Origin: JAICSD01 sp035637115
GTDB taxonomy: Bacteria > Acidobacteriota > Vicinamibacteria > Vicinamibacterales > 2-12-FULL-66-21
DNA: 41,949 bases
Assembly (NCBI GenBank): GCA_035637115.1
Contig: DASPXV010000206.1
Span: 1 to 41,949 of the forward strand
Reading direction: 5' to 3'
The notes below the pieces were generated by a model. The model was not told the origin of the DNA. It saw only the letters and a program-made list of their open reading frames with translations, and ran no database searches. The translations under genes and the position numbers were made by a program. The stretch's first letter is position 1. Each line of letters starts with the position of its first letter. Below, in pieces: positions 32,869 to 40,333 of the stretch.

Positions 32869-34305
32869 ATGACGAAGTATCTCGTTCTCGTGACAGCGTT
32901 GTTCGTCGCAGGGAGCGATCCTGACTGGACGCGGTTCCGCGGACCGAACGGCACCGGCATCTCGAATGCTTCAGGACTGCCCGCGGAATTCGGGCCGCAC
33001 AAGAACGTGATGTGGAAAGCCGCGGTTCCGGCAGGTCATTCCTCGCCCGTGCTCACCGCGACGCACATCTTCATGACAGGCGTAGATGGAAATGCGCTCG
33101 TCGTGTTCGCGCTCGATCGCGCGAGCGGCAAGGAGTTGTGGCGGCGGGACGTGCCGAGGAAGCAAGCGGGGCGTCTCGAGAACGTCAACGGTCCGGCGTC
33201 GCCGTCGCCGGTCACCGACGGCACGAACGTCTATGCGTTCTTCCAGGATTTCGGCCTGATCGCGTTCTCCGCTGATGGCAAGGAGCGGTGGCAACTCCCC
33301 CTCGGCCCGTTCAACATGTTCTATGGCTTTGGCGCGTCGCCGATCTTCGTCGACGACACAATCATCCTGCCCGTCGATCAAGACACAGGCTCGTACCTCC
33401 TCGCAGTCGATGCAGAGTCCGGCAAAGTGCGCTTCAAGGTCGATCGCCCCGGCGTGATCTCCGGCTACTCCACGCCCACCGTCTACGAACCGAAGGGTGG
33501 AGCAAAGCAGGTTCTCATTCCCGAGTCGTTCCAAATGTCGTCCTACGATGTGAAGGACGGCCATCGCGTCTGGTGGGTCCGCGGCCTGGCGTGCGAGATG
33601 AAGTCAGTCGTGTCGATCGAAGGAGACACCGCGTGGATCAACGGCTGGGGCTTTTCCCAGAATCAGCCGGGGCAGCAGGTGCCGACGATCTCGTGGGAGG
33701 AAGGTCTCAAGGTCTACGACAAGAACGGGGACAAGGTGATCGGCGACAACGAGGTCACCGGTGGACCGGCGGCGCTCGACAAGATGCTCAGCCCCAAGTA
33801 CGGATTCCCGGCGTTCGACGGCAATCGCGACGGCAAGTTGAATGAAAACGAATGGGGCGTCATGCGCGCGATGCTCGCGGCGGAAAACGGACTGCTCGCG
33901 ATCAAGCTTGGCGGCAAGGGAGACGTCACGGACGGCGCGGTGAAGTGGAAATACACGCGCCCCGTGCCGCAGGTTCCGTCGACGCTGCTCTACAAGGGCG
34001 TGCTGTTCATGGTGAACGACAGCGGCATCCTCCTATCGATCGATCCCGCGACCGGCAACGTCCTCAAGCAGGGGCGCTTGAAGGGGGCGATCGATAAGTA
34101 CTTCGCCTCACCGGTCGGCGCCGACGGCAAGGTCTTCCTCGTCAGCCAGGACGGCACCGCGTCGGTGGTTGACGCGAAAGGGGAATGGGGGATCCTCTCC
34201 GTGAACCCGCTGGAAGACGAAGTATTCGCCACCCCCGCGATCGCGGATGGTAAGATCTATCTCCGGACGAAGTCTTCGCTGTATGCATTTGCGGCGGGGA
34301 GGTAG
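32869..34305 (+). CDS. Secreted PQQ-like beta-propeller with two EF-hand loops
   Basis: The 478-residue protein begins with a short signal segment, then WTRFRGPNGTGISN and blades such as ALDRASGKELWRRDVPR and DPATGNVLKQGRLKG. Residues 284-295 (DKNGDKVIGDNE) and 317-328 (DGNRDGKLNENE) are canonical 12-residue EF-hand calcium loops. Acidic or amide side chains occupy positions 1, 3 and 5, a hydrophobic residue position 8, and Glu position 12. The two hands form an inserted pair between blades. This suggests a calcium-stabilised or calcium-regulated propeller outside the cytoplasm. It is the last gene of the plus-strand run, 68 nt after the previous propeller, with a REP between. Function unknown. 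Confidence 0.88.
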   Translation: MTKYLVLVTALFVAGSDPDWTRFRGPNGTGISNASGLPAEFGPHKNVMWKAAVPAGHSSPVLTATHIFMTGVDGNALVVFALDRASGKELWRRDVPRKQAGRLENVNGPASPSPVTDGTNVYAFFQDFGLIAFSADGKERWQLPLGPFNMFYGFGASPIFVDDTIILPVDQDTGSYLLAVDAESGKVRFKVDRPGVISGYSTPTVYEPKGGAKQVLIPESFQMSSYDVKDGHRVWWVRGLACEMKSVVSIEGDTAWINGWGFSQNQPGQQVPTISWEEGLKVYDKNGDKVIGDNEVTGGPAALDKMLSPKYGFPAFDGNRDGKLNENEWGVMRAMLAAENGLLAIKLGGKGDVTDGAVKWKYTRPVPQVPSTLLYKGVLFMVNDSGILLSIDPATGNVLKQGRLKGAIDKYFASPVGADGKVFLVSQDGTASVVDAKGEWGILSVNPLEDEVFATPAIADGKIYLRTKSSLYAFAAGR

Positions 34306-34326
34306 ATACGGGCTTGGATGGTGGAT

Positions 34327-34564
34327 CTCCCGCCTGAAGGCGGGAGCTACCTATTGCTTCTATTCATCCCTATGCTGATTTTGCATCGCCAGGAGCTGAT
34401 TTGGATCGGTAGGATCGGATCGGATCGGTAGGATCGGATCGCATCGGTAGGATCGAATCGGATCGGTAGGATCGGATCGGTAGGATCGAATCGGATCGGT
34501 AGGATCGAATCGGATCGGTACGATCGGGTCGGATCGGTAGGTAGCTCCCGCCTTCAGGCGGGAG
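34327..34564. repeat. REPIN-like inverted REP pair next to the RAYT gene (pair C)
   Basis: CTCCCGCC-TGAA-GGCGGGAG (34327-34346) is followed by CTAC (complement of GTAG). GTAG (34541-34544) precedes CTCCCGCC-TTCA-GGCGGGAG (34545-34564). Compared with the other copies the stem carries a compensated T-A to C-G change in both arms. The pair encloses the 19-bp tandem repeat and ends 17 nt beyond the stop codon of the RAYT gene. Confidence 0.9.
34403..34540. repeat. 19-bp minisatellite inside REP pair C
   Basis: The heptamer ATCGGTA occurs eight times, starting at 34405, 34424, 34443, 34462, 34476, 34495, 34514 and 34533. The spacing is 19 nt except for one 14-nt step. The consensus unit is ATCGGTAGGATCG(G/A)ATCGG. 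Each unit contains GGTAG, so the array abuts the GTAG of the right-hand REP in the same register. There are no unique spacers, so it is not a CRISPR. It is non-coding. Confidence 0.92.
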
Positions 34565-34581
34565 ATCCCCCCTCGCGCGAA

Positions 34582-35079
34582 TCACCCGAACGCCGGCCTG
34601 ACGTACGCCGTCAATTCTTGGCGGCTCCATCGCTGCGATCCCATGAACGGATAGTCGTTGGCGAGCGCCACGAGACCGGCGGCCACGGGATTGTTGACGA
34701 CATACCGGACGCGATCGCGAAGGTCGACGTCATCGCGAACGATGTGGTCATGGCTCCCGTGCTGCCAAAGCTTTCGGCCGTTGTGCGAGCGGGCGTAATA
34801 GTAGCCTGCGTATTGCTTCGCCAGCTTCACGAATGCCTTGAGATCTGAATCGTCTGAAAGGCCACTGACGATCAGATGCAGATGGTCGGGCATGAAGCAG
34901 TACACAATTATTTCAAACCGCTTTTCTGCCGCAGCGCGCAGGATCTGCGCCCACACCAGCTCGACGATCGATGCGTCCGTTAATACGGCCGTCCGTTCAA
35001 ATGTCACGAATGTAAGCACATAGCGATAGCGACCGCGATATTGGAAGGTGGGACAGTATGGCGTGTACGGATGTACCAT
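34582..35079 (-). CDS. REP-associated tyrosine transposase (RAYT, Y1-type)
   Basis: The 165-residue protein is a Y1/HUH nuclease of the RAYT group. It has an N-terminal strand YRYVLTFVTFERT, the HUH motif in CFMPDHLHLIVSG (His66 and His68), and a helix with KAFVKLAKQYAGYYYAR. LWQHGSHDHIVRDD and RYVVNNPVAAGLV follow, where Tyr126 is the probable nucleophile, 60 residues after the HUH. It should cut and rejoin single-stranded REP hairpins, recognising the tetranucleotide at the stem foot. REP pair C lies directly downstream and six further full or partial copies lie in the preceding 15 kb. Its ATG overlaps the region where the divergent hydrolase would start. The length and motifs are complete, so it is probably functional. 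Confidence 0.88.
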   Translation of the reverse strand: MVHPYTPYCPTFQYRGRYRYVLTFVTFERTAVLTDASIVELVWAQILRAAAEKRFEIIVYCFMPDHLHLIVSGLSDDSDLKAFVKLAKQYAGYYYARSHNGRKLWQHGSHDHIVRDDVDLRDRVRYVVNNPVAAGLVALANDYPFMGSQRWSRQELTAYVRPAFG

Positions 35080-35100
35080 GCGCGCGTAGTGGCAGGACTC

Positions 35101-36135
35101 GTGCCGAAGCGGACCAGACGGGCGTTGCGCATCGCTGTCGCCGCAATAGTCGTCGCCGCGGCGACCGGTGCGGTCTACGAGTGGATCGGCGAGCGGCCCG
35201 ATCGCGAACGGCTTCCCCAGATCGGCCGGTCGGTCGACATTGGCGGGCGGTCGCTGAACATCTATTGCTCCGGCCAAGGATCGCCGGCCGTCATCTTCGA
35301 CTCGGGCGCCGGCGAATCGGGGTTTGCGTGGTCGCACATCCAGCCGCGGGTCGCGGCGCTGACGCAGGCGTGCTGGTTCGATCGCGCTGGCTACGGCTGG
35401 AGCGATCCGGGGCCGTTCCCGCACACCAGCGCCGCGATAGCGGCTGATCTCCACGAGCTGCTGCGTCGCGAGGCCATCCCCCGCCCCTACGTCATGGTCG
35501 GCCATTCGCTGGGCGGCCTGAACATCCGCGTCTATAACGCGATGTATCCGGCTGAAGTCGCCGGCGCCGTACTCGTCGATGCCGCGCACGAGGACGAGCC
35601 GCGCCGCGCGCCGAAAGCCATGCTCGGCCACACCGCGCCGCGGTTCCTGTGGCGGCCGATCTGGATGGCCGCCGAGGGGGCGAGAATGGTGGGGATCACG
35701 CGCCTGCTGCTGCAGCGCGTCGCACTGTCTGACGATCCAGGCCAGCGCACGCGTGATCAGATCATCACGGCGCTCCGCGCCCAGCCGAAGACGGCCGCGA
35801 CAGTTGCCGATCCGTCGATGAACGAGAGCTACGCCCAGGCCGAGCGCACCGGCGGATTCGGCAATCGGCCGCTCGTCGTGCTGACGCGAGGGAGAGCTCC
35901 GTCACATCCGCCGCAGACACCGGCGGAGCGCGAGCGCGCGGCCTACGAACAGATCTGGATGCACGAGATCCAGCCGAAGCTCGCCCGCCTCTCGACGCGC
36001 GGCACGCAGATTATCGTCACCAAGAGCGGCCACTACATTCCCGAGGAAGCGCCCGAATCCATCGTCCAGGCCGTGCGCGATGTGATCGGCACGGTGCATC
36101 GCGACGCGCAGCACGGAAGTGGCATAATCCGCTGA
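35101..36135 (+). CDS. Alpha/beta hydrolase
   Basis: The protein has about 344 residues: an N-terminal membrane anchor (about 8-25), then the hydrolase fold with PAVIFDSGAGESGFAW, CWFDRAGYGWSDPGP, the nucleophile elbow VGHSLGG with Ser136, LVDAAHEDE, and the catalytic His311 in KSGHYIPEEAPE. The substrate is unknown; esterase or peptidase-like activity is possible. The start is uncertain: the GTG at 35101 leaves room for the divergent RAYT, whereas an in-frame ATG at 35071 overlaps the RAYT start codon. The RAYT-REPIN unit therefore probably arrived upstream of this gene and may have replaced its promoter. A CATAAT -10-like hexamer near its 3' end (36124-36129) could drive the next two genes. 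Confidence 0.85.
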   Translation: MPKRTRRALRIAVAAIVVAAATGAVYEWIGERPDRERLPQIGRSVDIGGRSLNIYCSGQGSPAVIFDSGAGESGFAWSHIQPRVAALTQACWFDRAGYGWSDPGPFPHTSAAIAADLHELLRREAIPRPYVMVGHSLGGLNIRVYNAMYPAEVAGAVLVDAAHEDEPRRAPKAMLGHTAPRFLWRPIWMAAEGARMVGITRLLLQRVALSDDPGQRTRDQIITALRAQPKTAATVADPSMNESYAQAERTGGFGNRPLVVLTRGRAPSHPPQTPAERERAAYEQIWMHEIQPKLARLSTRGTQIIVTKSGHYIPEEAPESIVQAVRDVIGTVHRDAQHGSGIIR

Positions 36136-36156
36136 CGTCGACCAAAGGGGGCCTGG

Positions 36157-36444
36157 ATGTACGAGAACCCGTCCGCGGGAAAGTTCGATCCGCCGCCACC
36201 GCCTGTCGATCCGAATGCGTCACAGCCCGTGTCGAAGCGCTGGTGGTACGTGGCGCTCCTTTTCCTGACCGGTTATCCCGCCTCGTACTGGCTCCTTCAC
36301 TATCGCGGCCGCGGCGGAGTATCGCTGCTCGCGGCGCTCGCCGCACTGCTCCTTACCGCAGTTCACTATGCCCTGCAACGGAAAGCGCACGTCGATCGGG
36401 GCGGGGGCGATCCGTTCACGCCGCCTGCGCACCTGACAAGGTGA
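36157..36444 (+). CDS. Small two-helix membrane protein of unknown function
   Basis: The 95-residue protein has a Pro-rich N-terminus (about 10-20) and two hydrophobic segments (about 30-46 and 52-67), then a basic tail. A strong ribosome binding site (AAAGGGGG) precedes the ATG. I do not recognise a family. It sits between the hydrolase and a DUF2007 gene, 3 nt from the latter, so the two small genes are probably co-transcribed. Confidence 0.65.
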   Translation: MYENPSAGKFDPPPPPVDPNASQPVSKRWWYVALLFLTGYPASYWLLHYRGRGGVSLLAALAALLLTAVHYALQRKAHVDRGGGDPFTPPAHLTR

Positions 36445-36447
36445 TCC

Positions 36448-36705
36448 ATGTCGAACGACCTTACGCGGATTCATGTGGCCAGCGGCAATATCGAAGCCGA
36501 ACAGGTGCGCGGATTCCTCGAAGCACACGGCATTCGTGCTTTGCTGCGCGGCGAGACGATCCGGACGACGCACGGGCTCACGATCGACGGCCTCGGCGCG
36601 GTGGTGATTGAAGTCGACCAGGGCGACGCCGAGCGAGCCCGCGAGCTGCTGCAGGCGGCCGACGCCGGGCAGCTCAGGATCGACGACGGATCGCCGGACG
36701 TATAA
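36448..36705 (+). CDS. DUF2007-type small protein
   Basis: The 85-residue protein shows the ferredoxin-like DUF2007 pattern: RIHVASGNIEAEQVRGFLEA, HGIRALLRGE, GAVVIEVDQGDAERARELLQ. The family has been labelled a putative signal-transducing protein, but no molecular function is established. It is soluble and follows the small membrane protein by 3 nt. The ORF is short but the pattern is clear. Confidence 0.75.
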   Translation: MSNDLTRIHVASGNIEAEQVRGFLEAHGIRALLRGETIRTTHGLTIDGLGAVVIEVDQGDAERARELLQAADAGQLRIDDGSPDV

Positions 36706-36728
36706 GCGTGTGAACGAACAGCGAAGCG

Positions 36729-38105
36729 CTACGGCTTGATCGCGTAGACGTTCTTCAATCCGCGGATGATGATCAGCCCATCCGAGATCGCGGGTGTCGC
36801 CATGATCACTTCGCCGATCGGATTCTTCGCCAGCTCCTGGTATTCCGGACCTGCCTTGACGACGTAGACGTCGCCGTCTTCGCTCGAGCAGTAGATTTTG
36901 CCGTCGGCAGCGACCGGTGAAGCGCTGAAAGAACCGGCCGTTCCGCCGAGGCGCTTCTGGTACACCTGCTCGCCGGTGGCGACCTTGTAGGCAGACAGCG
37001 TGCCGTTCCCCAAGAGGATATACATGTATTCGCCGTAGATCACCGGCGTCGGAATGTAGGGTCCGCCGCGCGTCGTGGCCCAGCTGATGTACTCGTTCTT
37101 TGTCTCACCCTGCTTCAGCGTGATGTCCCCTTTTGCGCCGGGCTTGACCGCGACGATGGGCTGCACGCCGCGGTAGCCGTTGGTGATGATGACAATGCCG
37201 GGCCCGACAATCGGCGTCGGAATCGCGACCTCGGAGTTCCCCGAGTACTTCCACAGCTCGGTGCCGGTCATCGGATCGTAGCCGCGCGTGAACGTGGTCG
37301 CCTGCGTGACGAGCTCCGCCTTGCCGTTGACCTCGAAGATCGTCGGCGTGGACCATGAAGGGATCTCTTCGCGCGCCGTGCGCCACAGCTGCTTGCCGGT
37401 CTTCGTGTCGAACGCGGCGATGAACGAGGCCCGCTGGATGTCGCACTGCACGATCGCCATGTTCTTGTAGATGATCGGTGAGCTGCCGAAGCCCCACTCG
37501 TAGTCCGGATCGAAGAACCAGCCGGGATTGAGGATGCCCAGGTCCTGCTTCCAGAGCTGTTTGCCGCTGAAGTCGTAGGCGTAGAGGCCCTCCGAGCCGA
37601 ATGAGACCACCACGACGTTGCCGTCGGTCGCGGGGGTCGCGGATGCCTGGCTCGATTTGGGATGACGCTTGGTCTTCGGGAGGCCCTCGTGCGCGACCTT
37701 GTCCCACACGACCTTGCCGGTCTCCTTGTCGAGCGCGATCAGGTGCCACGTGTGCTTCGACGAGTCGCTGACCGGCTCGACGTCGCCGTACTGCCCCGTG
37801 CGGATTCCCTGTTTTGGATCGCTGCTCACCGCCGTCGACACGAATACACGGTCGCCCCAGACGATGGGACTCGAGACGGCGACGCCCTCGACCGGCGCCT
37901 TCCATGCGATGTTTTCGTTGGTGCCCGCATTCCATTTCACTGCCGTTGGCTTGCCGTCGGCGGTGCCCGCGGCGTTGGCGCCGCGGAACGAGGGCCAGTT
38001 CTGCCCCTCGACTTCGCTCGGGGCAGCCCTGAGGCTCTCGAAGGGCTGTGCCGAGAGAGACGTCGATGCGAGGACGACGAGAAGGAGAGAGAGGACTTGG
38101 TTCAC
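36729..38105 (-). CDS. Secreted PQQ-like beta-propeller with a repeat-derived insert after the signal peptide
   Basis: The 458-residue protein starts at a GTG (38105), 2 nt after the stop of the ankyrin gene. A signal peptide (about 1-20) is followed by PFESLRAAPSEVEG, encoded by a dispersed hairpin element (38002-38046). Then come the family opening NWPSFRGANAAGTADGKP and blades with ALDKETGKVVWDKVA, DFSGKQLWKQDL, DTKTGKQLWRTARE and DPMTGTELWKYSG. It is the last gene of a four-gene minus-strand operon. Function unknown; probably periplasmic. Confidence 0.88.
   Translation of the reverse strand: MNQVLSLLLVVLASTSLSAQPFESLRAAPSEVEGQNWPSFRGANAAGTADGKPTAVKWNAGTNENIAWKAPVEGVAVSSPIVWGDRVFVSTAVSSDPKQGIRTGQYGDVEPVSDSSKHTWHLIALDKETGKVVWDKVAHEGLPKTKRHPKSSQASATPATDGNVVVVSFGSEGLYAYDFSGKQLWKQDLGILNPGWFFDPDYEWGFGSSPIIYKNMAIVQCDIQRASFIAAFDTKTGKQLWRTAREEIPSWSTPTIFEVNGKAELVTQATTFTRGYDPMTGTELWKYSGNSEVAIPTPIVGPGIVIITNGYRGVQPIVAVKPGAKGDITLKQGETKNEYISWATTRGGPYIPTPVIYGEYMYILLGNGTLSAYKVATGEQVYQKRLGGTAGSFSASPVAADGKIYCSSEDGDVYVVKAGPEYQELAKNPIGEVIMATPAISDGLIIIRGLKNVYAIKP
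38002..38046. repeat. Dispersed double-hairpin element inserted in frame in a coding sequence
   Basis: Two adjacent short hairpins, TGCCCC…GGGGCA (38002-38025) and AGCCCT…AGGGCT (38025-38047), form a REP-like element of about 45 bp. It is read in frame as about 14 extra residues between signal peptide and mature propeller. This position tolerates insertion because it lies near the cleavage site. Confidence 0.6.
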
Positions 38106-38107
38106 GG

Positions 38108-38926
38108 CTATTTTCCTTCGACGCGGTTATATGTAACGGTCGGCCGCCCCGGTCCCGAAAGCGCGAAGCCGGTCACCTTGTCGCCGTCCATGCTGAACGT
38201 CAATGTCGCGCCCGACTGGCCGATCAACCGGAATGTCTTCGCATCGCGCGGCGAGAGCTGGGATGGCGGACCGCCGACCGGCGTTCCAATCAGCCGACCT
38301 TTTCCCGCGGTGATCACAACTTCGTTGGGTCCGTTCGACAGCCGATACGTTCCCGAGAATCGCGCGAGCTGCGCGTCGTCCATCTTGAATTCTTCGTACG
38401 GCTTGGCGCCGCTGTTCTCCAGCAGCGTCACAACATCGGGCTTGTTGAGAGCCTTGGCGGTTTCGAGTGCGTCCGTTTTGGCCTGGTCGGCGACGCCGGC
38501 GTCGAGAATCACCTTGGCCAGCGCGAGGTCACCGGATTGCAGCGCGGGACCTAGGGCGTTTTCTCTGCCCGGCGCACCCTTCATGATTAACAGCCTGGCG
38601 ATCTCCGCGTGCTCCGGCTTCTTCTTCTGCGCCGGACTGACCGCGAGCGCGAGTGGCGTGAAGCCGTAGAACGTGTCCTTGAGGCTCATGTCAGCCCCCT
38701 TGTCGAGCAGCACTTTCACGACCTCGAGGTTGCCGTGGTCGCACGCATAGAACAGCGCGGTCGCGCCATAGCGGAACTTTGTGTTGACGTCCACTCCTTC
38801 GTCGAGCAGTTTCTTGACGGCGACCGCGTCTCCCTTCCGCGCGGCTTCCTGGAGCTGTTCTGCCTTGGTGAGCGGGGCCGGCTGGAGGAGGGCGAGGGCC
38901 GCGGTAAGTGCGATCAGAAGTTTCAT
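38108..38926 (-). CDS. Exported ankyrin-repeat protein with a C-terminal beta domain
   Basis: The 272-residue protein has a signal peptide (about 1-22) and ankyrin repeats from about 24 to 180: LQEAARKGDAVAVKKLLDEG, TALFYACDHGNLEVVKVLLD, FTPLALAV, HAEIARLLIMKGA. The C-terminal part (about 190-272; FSGTYRLSNGPNEVVITAGK, RPTVTYNRVEG) resembles the lipocalin-like DUF3471 domain found after beta-lactamase-type domains. It probably binds other proteins in the periplasm. The ATG overlaps the stop of the upstream disrupted propeller gene (ATGA), and the next propeller gene starts 2 nt after its stop, so the three were made together. Confidence 0.82.
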   Translation of the reverse strand: MKLLIALTAALALLQPAPLTKAEQLQEAARKGDAVAVKKLLDEGVDVNTKFRYGATALFYACDHGNLEVVKVLLDKGADMSLKDTFYGFTPLALAVSPAQKKKPEHAEIARLLIMKGAPGRENALGPALQSGDLALAKVILDAGVADQAKTDALETAKALNKPDVVTLLENSGAKPYEEFKMDDAQLARFSGTYRLSNGPNEVVITAGKGRLIGTPVGGPPSQLSPRDAKTFRLIGQSGATLTFSMDGDKVTGFALSGPGRPTVTYNRVEGK

Positions 38927-40333
38927 GGTGTGAGCCTCATGACGCCGGACGCGTCGCGAACGATCAGGCTGTCTTTCATTACGACCGGGACCGCCCACGT
39001 CGGGCTGTCGGCGACAGTGTAGCGCCGTTCCTCCTCGTACCTGGCGGGGGAGCGTTTCGCCAGCACGAGCTCTCCCGCGGTCACCAGGAGTAATACGTTC
39101 GACGGCGTCAAAAGGATCGCCGCCTGGTCGGCCGCCCGTCCCTCCGTCGCCCGCGACGGATACTTCGACTGCCACGCGACTTTGGGTCGTCGAAAGCGAC
39201 AGGGGACGCGAAGAACGTGCCTGGCACTGGCGGACGCCCACCCTCGTATTTGCGTTCCCCGGTGACGGCGTCGATGCACGTCATCAGGCCGGCGTCGCTG
39301 ACGAGATACAGATAATCGCCGATCGCGATCGGCGAGGGCACGTACGCGGCCCCCTTGTTATAGCGCCACATCAACAGATCCTTCGAGTCTTTCAGATCGA
39401 CGCTGCCACCGGGCCGCATCGCGAGCACGACCTTCGCCTGGCTGCCGGCGGTCAGGAAGACGAGGCCTTTTGTTGCGACGGGGCTCGGAATGGGATGGCT
39501 CTGCGTCCCGTTGGAGCGCCACAGCTCCTTGCCGGTTGCCGGATCGTATGCCACGACCATCTCGGCGCCCGATGCAATCAGTTCATCGCGCATGCCGGTG
39601 TTGACGATCAGCGGCGTCGCCCAGCTCCGGCGGTTCGTGCGCGTTGCGCGCCAGACCTCGTCGCCGGTCTTGCGATTCAGCGCGGCGATGAACGAGCCGT
39701 CGCCCATTTCCTGATCGCACTGCAGGATCACAAGATCCTTGTAGATGATGGGGGACGTGCCTGGTCCCAGGCCTGCCTTGATAATCCCGCCTAAGGATTT
39801 CTTCCACGCGAGCGTGCCGTCGAAGTTGTAGGCGTAAAGCCCGGCGGATTCGAAGAACGCGTAGGCCCGCTCACCATCCACCGCCATCGTCGAGGAGGCG
39901 TACGTGTTCTTGCGATGGCGATCGTCCCACATGTCGCCGTCGTACGCCGTCTTCTCCCACAGCACTTTGCCGGTGTTCGCCTCGATCGCGAGCACCTTCA
40001 GGGCGTGCTTGTAGTCGACGTCTGTCGCATCAGGATGGAGGTATCCGGGCTGGCGATTGAAGTCGAGATGGACCGGCGCCTTCTTTCCGGGCACCTGCTC
40101 CCTTTGATCGACGTCGTGAGAAAAATACGATTGCCCCACACGACCGGCGACGAATGCCCGCGGCCCGGAATTTCAGTCTTCCACTTGATGTTCTTCTCAG
40201 GCGACCACTCGGTCGTGAGGTTCTTTTCCGGGGAAATCCCCAGTCCTCCCGGACCACGCCACTGCGGCCATTGCGCGGAGAGCGGTGCCGCGGCCAGCCA
40301 CACACTCGCGGCGAGCAGCGCGGCGCGGCGCAT
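38923..40333 (-). pseudogene. Disrupted PQQ-like beta-propeller gene (two frame breaks, possible chimera)
   Basis: The ATG at 40333 opens a signal peptide and WPQWRGPGGLGISPEKNLTT, continuing to VVWGNRIFLTTSIKG. The frame then breaks at a CCC run (40100-40102), where one more base would restore EQVPGKKAPVHLDFNRQPGY. The central blades follow in the second frame (ALKVLAIEANTGKVLWEKTA to PVPGTFFASPVAFDD). Near 39185 a second break leads to KVAWQSKYPSRATEG and ERRYTVADSPTWAVPVVMKD, a C-terminal type usual in another propeller subgroup. So the second break may be a fusion of two tandem propeller genes rather than a simple slip. The intact TGATG and ATGA couplings at both ends suggest recent damage or sequence errors. 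Confidence 0.75.

Noticed and set aside
34403..34540. CRISPR array
   Set aside because: The units are 19 bp and contiguous with no unique spacers, and no cas genes are nearby.
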